Shown in pieces: positions 53,816 through 63,500 of a stretch of 64,000 nucleotides of DNA. This stretch comes from Nostoc sp. FACHB-892 (GTDB taxonomy: Bacteria; Cyanobacteriota; Cyanobacteriia; Cyanobacteriales; Nostocaceae). How positions within the stretch are numbered: the first letter of the stretch is position 1; each line of letters begins with the position of its first letter. The DNA lies in NCBI RefSeq assembly GCF_014698795.1, contig NZ_JACJTR010000013.1, positions 62,001 to 126,000 of the forward strand, in the 5' to 3' direction. The notes beneath the pieces are model-generated. The model ran no database searches. It was not told the DNA's origin and saw only the letters and a list, made by a program, of their open reading frames with translations. The position numbers and the translations under genes are program-made.

Positions 53816-54085
53816 TTAACAAGCTTTGGCAAGATTTTTTTGTTTCAGATTTAACAATTTGTCAGAAAAATTAGTTCCCACTGAAGAGATATCTACTTCA
53901 GATAGCCAAATCATTGTTTCATAACCAAACCGACCCATTTCTGGCTCTGGCCCCATAGGCATCTCTACCAAATATTCCCAGCTACCTGACTCAAATCAGC
54001 AGTTTTTGATGATGCCTTCTCCACCCATAAAACTTACTATCTGACCTTTACAAAGCTTAGGTACTGGTAAAACACTTGCAGACAT
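53816..54085 (-). pseudogene. Small gene interrupted by an in-frame TGA
   Basis: Reading from ATG 54085: MSASVLPVPKLCKGQIVSFM, GGEGIIKNC, then TGA at 53996-53998, then FESGSWEYLVEMPMGPEPEM, GRFGYETMIWLSEVDI and on to TAA at 53816-53818. Both halves are in the same frame and continue one coherent small protein of about 89 residues, so one base change (for example CGA to TGA) has probably broken it. The product is not recognised; the first half resembles a small SH3-like barrel start. The upstream end may extend further (YTVLPKELRG). Confidence 0.6.
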
Positions 54086-54637
54086 TCCTCGTAATTCCTT
54101 GGGTAAAACTGTATAGCTAATGTTGTAGCCAAAATAAAATTTCCTCTTGTCTACCAAAGGTTTTAATATATTCTCTTTCACAGGATGTAAACTTAAGTTA
54201 ATAATCGTACATCTAAAGTAATAATAATGGCACGTATATGTGTATATATAGATTAATAAATAAACATATGAGCTAGGGAAAGCAATCACAGTTGCTTGTA
54301 GTTATGTTTACAGCCCGGCTTAACATTTAACAACTCTTCTGGCAGATTCATATTACGAAAAACAGGCGCAGCTACTTTGCTAGGTAATTAAGTTAATATT
54401 TGAAATGCCATCCGTCAAATTAGAAAGCATTGCCCTAATTTGATGTAATTCTTCTGCTTATTCAATAAAGGGAGTTATTGTAAAGTTTACAAAATCTTCT
54501 TTGTTGTTCAAAGCTGTGACCTCGCGTTGGTCTGGCGCATAGTATAGTAACACTAAACCGTCAAACCATATCCACCCATAATAATTGTCGTAATTAAACA
54601 AACTAGTAGAGTAAAACTCCCTTGACTTTTTGACTCA
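54086..54637. other. Intergenic region upstream of hetI
   Basis: No gene seen. It is AT-rich with TATATGTGTATATATAG-type stretches near 54232-54252 and presumably contains the hetI promoter. Confidence 0.55.
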
Positions 54638-55357
54638 ATGACCGCTTCTAATGATATTTGGCTACCTGCACCAAAAGATTTAACTTTGCTACCGGATGAG
54701 ATTCATGTCTGGCGCATAGACCTTGACCAACCAGAACCACAACTGCAAAATTTAGCAGCAGCTCTTTCCAGTGATGAAATGGCTCGTGCTGAACGGTTCT
54801 ATTTTCAGGAACATCGGCAGCGTTTCATCGCTGGCCGCGGTATTCTCCGAACTATATTAGGCCGCTATTTGGATATCCAGCCCTTACAAGTGCAGTTTAA
54901 TTATCAACACCGTGGCAAACCAGTATTAACAGATACATTTGCCGATAGTGGACTAGCGTTTAACTTGTCTCATTCCCAAGGGTTGGGTTTGTGTGCGGTG
55001 AATTGTACTAGGGAAATTGGTGTAGACCTAGAATATATTCGCCCAATGTCTGATTTAGAAGCTCTTGCCAAACGGTTCTTTTTACCGAGAGAATATGAAA
55101 TGTTGCGATCGCTATCTCCCAACCAACAGCAAGAAGTATTTTTCCGTTACTGGACTTGTAAGGAAGCTTATTTAAAAGCAACTGGAGACGGACTAGCTCA
55201 GTTAGAGCAAATTGAAGTGTCGCTAACCCCTACAGAACCAGCCAAGTTACAGATAACTGAAGACTGGAGTCTTTTTGAACTAGTACCTGCTAACAATTAT
55301 GTTGCTGCTGTTGCTGTAGCAAATTGTGGCTGGGATTTGAAGTGCTGGCAGTATTAA
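54638..55357 (+). CDS. hetI: 4'-phosphopantetheinyl transferase HetI (Sfp type)
   Basis: A 239-residue transferase that moves the phosphopantetheine arm of coenzyme A onto carrier proteins of polyketide, fatty acid and peptide synthases. The Mg-binding motif is GVDLEYIRPM near residue 127 and the second motif FRYWTCKEAYLKATGDGL near 172; AERFYFQEHRQRFIAGRGIL is the usual N-terminal motif. In Anabaena, hetI lies convergent with hetN beside the hgl genes, as here; it serves HglE/HglB-type carriers and probably all others of the cell. Confidence 0.92.
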   Translation: MTASNDIWLPAPKDLTLLPDEIHVWRIDLDQPEPQLQNLAAALSSDEMARAERFYFQEHRQRFIAGRGILRTILGRYLDIQPLQVQFNYQHRGKPVLTDTFADSGLAFNLSHSQGLGLCAVNCTREIGVDLEYIRPMSDLEALAKRFFLPREYEMLRSLSPNQQQEVFFRYWTCKEAYLKATGDGLAQLEQIEVSLTPTEPAKLQITEDWSLFELVPANNYVAAVAVANCGWDLKCWQY

Positions 55358-55410
55358 TCCTAGCCATTAGTCATTAATTAAGTTAATTATTCTTCCCCTG
55401 CTTCCCCTGC

Positions 55411-56214
55411 TTACTTATCTTCCTGCATATTTCTCACAATTCTTGTCACCAGCTTCCTAGGTACAAATCTGACGCTTTTTGCCAATAGTTTATTCATAAA
55501 ACCAGGAATGACAATGGTTTTGCCCTTCATTAAGCCGTGAAAACCAATTTCGGCTACTGTTTGTGCATCCATCATCCTTTTACCCTTGAGCAACTTAGAG
55601 TCAGCCATTCCGGTTCTTTCATGAAAGCCAGATTCTGTTGAACCTGGGCAAAGAACCGTCACAGTGACACCTGTACCTTCTAATTCATTAGCGATCGCTT
55701 CTGAAAAAGATAAGATATAAGCTTTAGTAGCAAAATAAACCGCCATCAAAGGCCCTGGTTGAAAAGCAGCAGCCGAGGAAACATTTAATATTTTACCTTC
55801 ACCTTGCTTTACCATGTGCTTCACAAATAGCTTAGTTAAATGGGTGAGACACACCAAATTTACCTGTAGCATTTCCAATTCAGTAGCTAGGTCTGTTTCG
55901 TGAAATAATCCATAGATACCAAATCCAGCATTATTTACTAGCACATCAACATTAATATCGGCGAGTTGCAACTCTGTGAAAATTTCTTCAGGAGATGTTG
56001 ATATAGATAAATCCTTAACGATAGTTTTGACAAAATTCCCAAATTTTTGTTGGAATTTAGCTGCAATTTCTACTAGCTTTAACCCGTTTCTGTCTACTAA
56101 GACCAGATTGTAATCATGAGCAGCAAAAATACACGCTAATTCGTAGCCAATTCCACCAGCTGCCCCAGTAATAAGAGCAGTTTGTTTGCTCTGACCTTGA
56201 TGTGTTGTGTTCAT
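55411..56214 (-). CDS. Short-chain dehydrogenase/reductase at the hetN position
   Basis: A 267-residue classical SDR. The cofactor loop TGAAGGIG is at 16-23, NNAG near 94-97, the catalytic Ser at about 146, Tyr160 and Lys164 in YFATK. The gene lies between hetI (convergent) and hglB/hetM (same strand), where Anabaena has hetN, a heterocyst pattern regulator and SDR of 287 residues. However, the region aligned with HetN's ERGSGR peptide reads KQGEGK at 136-141, and the protein is closer to the DltE-like general SDR type. It may reduce a ketoacyl intermediate of glycolipid synthesis. I leave the symbol open. Confidence 0.85.
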   Translation of the reverse strand: MNTTHQGQSKQTALITGAAGGIGYELACIFAAHDYNLVLVDRNGLKLVEIAAKFQQKFGNFVKTIVKDLSISTSPEEIFTELQLADINVDVLVNNAGFGIYGLFHETDLATELEMLQVNLVCLTHLTKLFVKHMVKQGEGKILNVSSAAAFQPGPLMAVYFATKAYILSFSEAIANELEGTGVTVTVLCPGSTESGFHERTGMADSKLLKGKRMMDAQTVAEIGFHGLMKGKTIVIPGFMNKLLAKSVRFVPRKLVTRIVRNMQEDK

Positions 56215-57111
56215 GTAAGAATATTGGTGAATTCAACTTGATGAAGCTGTATTGCATTTACAGTGGTTCTCGTTCTACAATTAAGTACGCGTAATATCTG
56301 AACCGACAAGAAATGTCTTGATTTATTACCCTTTCAAATGCTTGTATGATGTGTTGGATAGATGTAGCAGTCCAAACGTAAATTTAGGACTTATGCATCG
56401 AAGTAGTTGGGCATTAGACAAGTTCGGTTATTTCAGACTGCTAGGGCTGGTTTTTGATTAATTACAAAAGCAAGCGGGTAAAATTAAAGTTTTATGCCCG
56501 ATACTAACCATTCTATACTCGATTGCTTTTGTCAAGAGATGAATACTAAAAATCTACATGATTGAGCATACACCAACAGGGCAATTATATTGCCGCTGTT
56601 GGTGTATGAGTTGTTGGCTGGCATCTTAAATATTGGCTGTTCAGTAGTACTGAGTCCTAAAGAACATAAACTAAACAAAATTGTTTTCTAGTGTGTTAGG
56701 GCTTCTGTAACGTAGTGAAAATATCCGGAATGCTACGTTACGTTAGTTACGTTACTAATGCTTAAAGATCCTCCTAAATCCCCCTTTTTAAGGGGGATTT
56801 TGAGTTTCTTTCTTTTTACCCCCTTTTTAAGGGCTGTTTCATCCCCTAAAGAGCTTTAAAAATCAAGGGTTCTAGCAATTAAAAATTGGTTATCTTGTTA
56901 CCAATGTGGCGAGAAAATAAACTATTTTACTGATATTTCAGTGATTAAATGTTTATCTCATCGTCACGCTTACTTACGATTTCCTCGCTAACCATCTTGA
57001 CAAATCTTGTTTGAAATGCAATGAAACAGCCCTATTTTTTAAGGAGGGATCAATAAGTATCTAAAATCACAGCTAAACACTTTTCAGACATCCTATGGTA
57101 GCTGTGAATTA
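56215..57111. other. Roughly 900-bp intergenic region between SDR and hglB
   Basis: No gene seen. At about 56770-56840 are CCCCCTTTTTTAAGGGGG-type hairpin repeats, and CGTAACGTAGT/ACGTTACGTTAG near 56710-56760 are weak inverted repeats. The SDR promoter should lie near 56215-56400. Confidence 0.6.
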
Positions 57112-58626
57112 CTAAGTGAGATTTAAGAAACCACTTTGAATTAAGTAGGCGGTATAAGTCATAAACAATTGAGAATCGATTGGAGGGCAAGCAATAGAAC
57201 TACCTGCCAATGCATGAAGAGTATCTTGGCAGCTAATATGGGGTCTTCTAGCTTGTAAATACAAATCAGGAATAGTCAGTTGCTCATCAGACCACCGTTC
57301 CAGTAAAAATGGTCGCAGAGTGTACAAAGGGTTGTCCGCAGAAGTCACATTATTGATTAACTCAGATTGCCATTTTTCATAAGGAATCATTTCAACTGAA
57401 TAACCAAAAGAGCGTATCCACTCAACTAATATTTTCAAAGAAACAGGTTGGGGATGTTGTAAATTGAATGCTTTACCTATAGATTCTTTTTGGCGTGATA
57501 GATAAACAATGGCTTTACTTACATAGTCCACAGGTGACATATCCAACATATAATCTACATCAGGGAAATATCCCATTTGTAGACAGCCCTTGGTCATCAA
57601 GTTGATAAAGTCATGTGTGTTACAAATGCCTGTTTTACTATCACCTGAAATCAGTGGTGGTCTGTGGATAGTTACAGGAAGCCCACGGTCACGAGCAATT
57701 TTAACTAACTTTTCAGCTACCCATTTAGTTTGAGAGTAACCAAGATAAATACCCTCCCAATGATTGAATTCATCCTGTTCTTTAACAACCTTGCCAGCAT
57801 AAGCAGTTGATTCAAAAACAGCAACACTAGAAACGTAATGTACAGGCTTGACTTTAACTTGACAAGCTAATCTCAAAACTTCTTGAGTACCTAAAACATT
57901 GGCTGCTTTCAGTGCTGAGTAGGGAAAAACATAATTTAACAAAGCACCACTATGATATATAGTATCAATATTGGTAGCTAAAGTTTGAAACTGTTCAGAG
58001 CCAACACCTAACAACGGCAAAGATAAATCGCCGACAATCGGAATAATTCTGGAGTTAAATTCTTCCTGCCAAATTGCATACTGTTCCAGATTCTTTTGGA
58101 GTTTGCTTTTGCCTTCTTCGGCATTAGCAGCACGCACTAAACAATAGATATCCGCATTGGTTTCTTGTAGCAATTCCCGGATGAGAAAAGCTCCTAAAAA
58201 GCCTGTTCCTCCAGTTAAAAAGATATTCTTGGGTTCACCTACAAGCACATTAGATGCAGCACCGGGATGGATTGTGGGGTCAAGAACAGCCTCAGCTCCT
58301 AAATCTAGAATTGAGGGTGCAGCGTTGGCATTAGAGGGTGTTACCTTTGTATCTTGAACTGGTGAACCTTCTTGCACTTCTTCAGCTAAACGCTGTGAAA
58401 GAGCTTCAATATTTGGATAATGCCACAGTAGCAATGGAGATGGTTGAAATCCTAGTAACTTCTCTAAGTTACTTACTAAAATCATTGCTTGGGCTGAATC
58501 CAAGCCATAGTTTTCTAAATGTTCTTTGACATCTATTTCATCAGTTGCTACTCCTAGCAATTTAGCTAAGTTAGATACCAAAAATATTTGAATATCGTCT
58601 GCTGTGAAAGACTGTTTTATAGTCAT
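57112..58626 (-). CDS. hglB: Heterocyst glycolipid protein HglB/HetM: acyl carrier plus thioester reductase
   Basis: A 504-residue protein. Residues about 1-85 are an acyl carrier domain with phosphopantetheine Ser44 in NYGLDSAQAMIL. Residues about 130-500 are a thioester reductase domain: GGTGFLG at 139-145, SSVAVFESTAYAG near 266, and Tyr297/Lys301 in YSQTK. It accepts the finished chain and releases it by NAD(P)H reduction as an aldehyde or alcohol, needed for the long-chain alcohol of heterocyst glycolipids. The gene begins two bases after the stop of hglC, so they form an operon. Loss in Anabaena abolishes the glycolipid layer. Confidence 0.92.
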   Translation of the reverse strand: MTIKQSFTADDIQIFLVSNLAKLLGVATDEIDVKEHLENYGLDSAQAMILVSNLEKLLGFQPSPLLLWHYPNIEALSQRLAEEVQEGSPVQDTKVTPSNANAAPSILDLGAEAVLDPTIHPGAASNVLVGEPKNIFLTGGTGFLGAFLIRELLQETNADIYCLVRAANAEEGKSKLQKNLEQYAIWQEEFNSRIIPIVGDLSLPLLGVGSEQFQTLATNIDTIYHSGALLNYVFPYSALKAANVLGTQEVLRLACQVKVKPVHYVSSVAVFESTAYAGKVVKEQDEFNHWEGIYLGYSQTKWVAEKLVKIARDRGLPVTIHRPPLISGDSKTGICNTHDFINLMTKGCLQMGYFPDVDYMLDMSPVDYVSKAIVYLSRQKESIGKAFNLQHPQPVSLKILVEWIRSFGYSVEMIPYEKWQSELINNVTSADNPLYTLRPFLLERWSDEQLTIPDLYLQARRPHISCQDTLHALAGSSIACPPIDSQLFMTYTAYLIQSGFLNLT

Positions 58627-58628
58627 TT

Positions 58629-60305
58629 TTAAATCTCCAACAATGATGTAGAACGAACAGGGTGATACTGACTGTAATAATCGGAAGCTTGCAGTCCTTG
58701 AATTTTCAAATTTTGGACACGGTACAAAAAGGCTGCACCAGTCATAATTTGATTAGCTACATCAACTACACCACGATTATTTGGTTCAGACAGATAAGAA
58801 CCACGTACCCAGTCATTGAAACCGCCCATTGCCGGGCCACACCAAATTTGATAATCGACTTCTCTACCTTTTTCCCCAGAACTAGACCAACGAGAAGATA
58901 ATCCTAAATACCAGCGAAAAATCAACGCCATTTTTAGTTTAGGATTATTAACTGCTTTCCCAAGTTTCTCAGGGTTCTTTTGGGATAAATAAGCCGCAGT
59001 TCCTTCCCATACTTCGGCAATAGTTTTGCGAAAAACTTGTTTTTCTAATTTCTCTCTTTCTGCTAAAGGAATCTCTTCAATGGAATCATAAGCGCGGTAG
59101 AGTTCAAATAATTTCTGCGCTCGCATGGGGAACATTGTACCCCGTTTGAGAACTTGCAATTTGACTCCCATTTCAAACATATCTGCTGCTGGGGCCATAA
59201 TCATATCAGCCATTTCAGCTTGGGCTAGTAACTTTTTGGTATGTTCACAAGCCCCAGATTCAACACATGATTGATTAATGGAACCGGTCATTACATAAGC
59301 AGCGCCCATCATAAAGGCTGCTAATGCTGATTGTGGTGTCCCAATTCCCCCTGCAACGCCAATTCTAATGGGTGTTTGGTAATGATATTTTGCTTGAATT
59401 TCATCCCGTAAGGCAATAATAGAAGGTAACACACAAACTAAGGGACGGTTATCTGTATGACCTCCAGAATCAGCTTCGACGGTAATATCATCAGCCATCG
59501 GAACTTTGGCTGCAAGAGTTGCTTGTAACTCAGTAATCAATCCTTGCTCAAGGAGTTCTTTGACTATTCTGGCTGGTGCTGGTTGCAGAAATTTAGTCGC
59601 AACTTCTCGGCGAGAAATTTTGGCAATGATTTTATTTTTGATTTCAATTTGATTGGCGCTATTCAATCCCAATCCAGCAACACGGTAATAAACAATGTTG
59701 GGCGTCAAGTCGAGAAATGCAGATGCTTCTACTGTTCTCACTTGGTATTTAAGGTATAAATCCACAGCCCGGCGTTCAATCGCAGGTTCATTAGGACTGT
59801 GAATTAAATTAAATGCATAAGGCCCTTGAGGTAAAGCTTCTTGAATGCGATTTATGGCTGCTTCCAAACGTTCTGGAGTTAAACCACCTGCACCAAAGGA
59901 ACTCAAAATTTGCTCTTTTCCGAGTGCAATGACCATTTCTTCAGAAGCAATTCCGCCAGCCATTGCGCCGGTAACGTAGGCATATTTCACTCCATAAGAA
60001 GAGAGAAAAGTGGGATCTCCAAATTGTTGAATGCGGATTGGGGCTGCAAATGTTAGCAGTTCTACTTGTGCTGTTGTGCCATTATCACCAGGGGATAAAT
60101 ACCCCTCATTAGTGACACCGATTTTTCCGGCAACTTTCACGATGTAGCAGGGTTTATCTAATACCATCAATTTATCTTTGATGGTTTGTTTCTCGAAAGA
60201 TACAGTTTCTAAAGAACCTTTCCAAACCTGGTTTTTGTTATAAGACCAGGAAGAGAAATTAAGGCCATTATCGTGTTTACTTAGTACCGTATCTACGGTT
60301 GTCAC
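58629..60305 (-). CDS. hglC: PfaD-like enoyl reductase HglC
   Basis: A 558-residue FMN-dependent TIM-barrel enzyme of the PfaD/2-nitropropane dioxygenase family. Motifs: FGAGGLTPERLEAAI, VEADSGGHTDNRPLVCVLPS near 290, and GVAGGIGTPQSALAAFMMGA with YVMTGSINQSCVESGACEHT near 340-375. PfaD proteins are the trans-acting enoyl reductases of polyunsaturated fatty acid and glycolipid synthases. The frame stays open to an ATG at 60413, but the GTG at 60305, preceded by GAGGG, gives the family start MTTVDTVLSKHDN. Co-directional with hglD upstream and hglB downstream. Confidence 0.88.
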   Translation of the reverse strand: MTTVDTVLSKHDNGLNFSSWSYNKNQVWKGSLETVSFEKQTIKDKLMVLDKPCYIVKVAGKIGVTNEGYLSPGDNGTTAQVELLTFAAPIRIQQFGDPTFLSSYGVKYAYVTGAMAGGIASEEMVIALGKEQILSSFGAGGLTPERLEAAINRIQEALPQGPYAFNLIHSPNEPAIERRAVDLYLKYQVRTVEASAFLDLTPNIVYYRVAGLGLNSANQIEIKNKIIAKISRREVATKFLQPAPARIVKELLEQGLITELQATLAAKVPMADDITVEADSGGHTDNRPLVCVLPSIIALRDEIQAKYHYQTPIRIGVAGGIGTPQSALAAFMMGAAYVMTGSINQSCVESGACEHTKKLLAQAEMADMIMAPAADMFEMGVKLQVLKRGTMFPMRAQKLFELYRAYDSIEEIPLAEREKLEKQVFRKTIAEVWEGTAAYLSQKNPEKLGKAVNNPKLKMALIFRWYLGLSSRWSSSGEKGREVDYQIWCGPAMGGFNDWVRGSYLSEPNNRGVVDVANQIMTGAAFLYRVQNLKIQGLQASDYYSQYHPVRSTSLLEI

Positions 60306-60509
60306 GGCAGTTATCCCTCGGATTACAAGCAATGGATAATAAAGTTGAAGGGTGTAGGCTCTGTTAATGAACCGCAGAGGCGCAGAGGGCACAGAGTAAG
60401 AGAGTAATACCAATTCTCTGGGAGATGCACGTAATAATTTTTAAACGAACCGCAAAGTACGCGAAGGGCGCAAAGGAAGAGAAAGTTTAGAGAGAATTGG
60501 TATGAGATA

Positions 60510-63500
60510 TTAAGATTCGTCGTTAAGCAAGTTTTGGGCGCAAGCTAGTTGCAATTGAATGATTTCGCTCATTTGCTGACTGTAATCTTGTCTAGCTTGT
60601 AAGAAAGCAGTGTGTGCTTTAGTTATCTTTGAATTATTAGCATTGAGCTTTTGATACTGAGTCTTATTTAAATCGAACATGCTGATGATGCTACTAATTT
60701 TTCGAGTTATGACAGGTGGCGAAGAAAGAGAAATTGGCTGTCTAATTGCGCTTGACTCAGAAGATTGTAATTGTTCTCTCGTTTCAAAAACGTTATCAAT
60801 GATATTTTTCAGTTTTACTTCTTCTGGCTGAGGCAAGATGTTAGGGGAATGACTTTCTTGTTGAGTTATGTGGTTGGAAGTGTTAAGAAAATCTGTGATT
60901 TCAGATTTTTGGAGATTAGGTATGTTTGGATGCTGTATTTTGAAGCGATCGCTCCTAAGATCCCCAGCAAAATCTTCAACAAGTTTGCGATTTTCATCGC
61001 TCAAAATTGTAGCAGCGATCGCTTTCCCACCCAACGTAACTGTTCTCAATGTTACTTTGTTTGAATTAGCACTTTCTTGGGCTTTGTTGTACAACGGTGA
61101 TAAATCCACCTTCACCTGATGGCTGAGTAGTTTTGCTAATGCTTTGACCATCGAAGCATGGTCATCCATCCCTCTACGATTCAGAGAAACTGTGATATGT
61201 TCTTTGCTGCCGAGAATTTTATCAATCCATCGTGAACAAACGCTACCTGCGCCTGCTTCTAGGAATATTTTCACACCATCATCGTAGACACGATTAACTA
61301 ATTGCGGAAAATCAAGTTCTTGGCACAATCCTTTGGCGATGTTGTGAGCAATAGTATCTCTTTCGAGTGCAACTGGTTGATAATCGGCGGCTGAATAAAA
61401 CACAATCCCAGGAAGATTTTGTGATGGTAAGCTGTTTACCTTCTTGATTTCCTCGAACTGCGATCGCATCGCCTCACAATGTATCACATGGTCGAAGGGA
61501 GCGGGGAAAGCGTTGCAACCTAGCGTTTCAATCACTCGCTTACAGGCTGCATCTTCACCAGCAATTAATACTTCTTCTGGTGTGTTGATTTGAGTTAAGT
61601 AGACGCGATTTTCATGTTTCAGGCATTCCCTAACTTGCGATGGAGTAGCCATGAGAACATAGGTATTCCAAAAATTGTTGTTTGGTGAATCTGTTAATCC
61701 CCAATATTCACGCACAGCATTTTTCGGCCCAGATAATTTATCGCCAAATAAAGGTGATGAGTTTAAGGTATTACTTCCACCCTCAAAATCACTCCAAACC
61801 CCTTGGGCAACCATCATACTAGTTTCACCCAGGCTATACCCAAAAACGCATTGCGGCTTGACTTGAAAATCATCTCGGAAAATTGCCGTCATGTATCTAG
61901 CAAAGGCAATTTCACTTTCAAACATTGCCAGTGAATCATCTAACAATTGCTTTTCAAGAGTTTCTAGTTGCCTGGTTGTCAATTTAGGTAAGCTTCTGGG
62001 ATAAACCAGCTTTTCAACATCGGCAGCCCGGTTGTAGAGATTGTTACTTTTTAAGTCCTCGAAGACTTTAGGAAATAACCGGAAGACGGTACGACCAATG
62101 CCGATATAAGAATTGACTGCTGCGGGGTAAACATAAGCAACTGCTCCGGTTTTACCCAATGGTTTCGCTGTGAAATAACTACCTATTGGTGTTTGCCAAT
62201 CTGTGCCGTTCTCAAAGGCATTATTTACACCTTTACGAGCAGATTCAATTTCTTTGAGTATTTCTTTGGTGTTACGTCCTGCAATTGATAAGACGTATTT
62301 TGCATCAGATTGCTGCTCAAAGGTAGCAAATGTTTGGCTGGCGGTAGCTGATAAAGAAGAACTAGCTTCAATGGATTTTTGAAGATGGTTTAGGATATCG
62401 GGTATAGTGGAGCGATCGCTAACTGCGATAGGAAACAGATGAAAAGGCATTTGCTGCAAATATCTATTATCACGCTCCTCTTGGCTGGGTTCCTCCGATA
62501 AGATTAAATGGGCGTAACTGCCATCTATACCCATGCTATTAATTGCTGCTATTCTGCGTGTGCCGCCTTTATCGACAAACCAAGGTCTTGATTCCATTGC
62601 CACATAGAAGGGACTACCTTCCCATACTTGCGGTGTTTTGACACCAGACCATTTTGGTGTGGCGGGAATATACCTGTAATAAAGACAGAGAGCGGTTTTG
62701 ATTAAGCTAGCAATTCCCGATGCTGTATAGGTGTGACCGATATTAGCTTTGACGCTGCCTAATGCACAATGCAAACCATTGCCCACTTTTGGATAAGCTT
62801 GCAGTAAACCTGTGATTTCGGCTTCATCCTCTTGGGGAATGCCACTACCGAAGACTTCCACATAGTTAACTTCTGTGGGTTGAATCTCCGCCATCTCGAA
62901 AGCTTGTTTGCAGACATTGCTGATAGCTGAAGCATCAGGTTTTACCAAAGCGTCACTCAAAGTAGAATTACCTTGTGCAAAACTCATGGCATCAATTACT
63001 GCATAGATGCGTTCATTGTCTTCTTTAGCAGCTTCGTAGCGCTTGAGGACGACAGCACCAGCGCCTTCGCCAACCGTCCAGCCATTAGCTTGTTGGTCAT
63101 AACCCAACGTATTGACACCTGTATTAATCGGTGCAAATTGGCTGCGGAATAAGACATTTTCCACACCACCTGCTAAATCTACTGCACCAACAACCACCGC
63201 GTCTACTTCTCCGGTAGCGAGTAGCATTTGGGCAACTTCCAACGCCTTGAGGGCAGAATTTTCGCCAGCGCTGACGGTGAATGCAGGGCCGGTAAAATTC
63301 CACAAAGCCGAAATCCGACTCGCCATGATGTTGGCAATGTGACTCACATATTCGCCGATTTCTACTGGTTGATGAATACTATCTTTAACAATGGTTTCCA
63401 GTTGGGAAAGCTGTTCGGCAGGTAGAGAAATTCCTTGGTTGAGTAAGCCATCCTTAACTTGCCAAGACAAATTCCATCTTTGCTGTAGCTGATGCACAGA

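Noticed and set aside
54298..54311. NtcA site (GTA-N8-TAC) upstream of hetI
   Set aside because: The pattern matches, but a six-base consensus is expected by chance many times in 64 kb and no well-placed -10 box follows.
55411..56214. Naming this gene hetN outright
   Set aside because: Synteny supports it, but the RGSGR motif is absent and general similarity is to another SDR group.
60306..60413. N-terminal extension of HglC to ATG 60413
   Set aside because: The GTG at 60305 has a GAGGG site and gives the normal family start; the extension has no family character.
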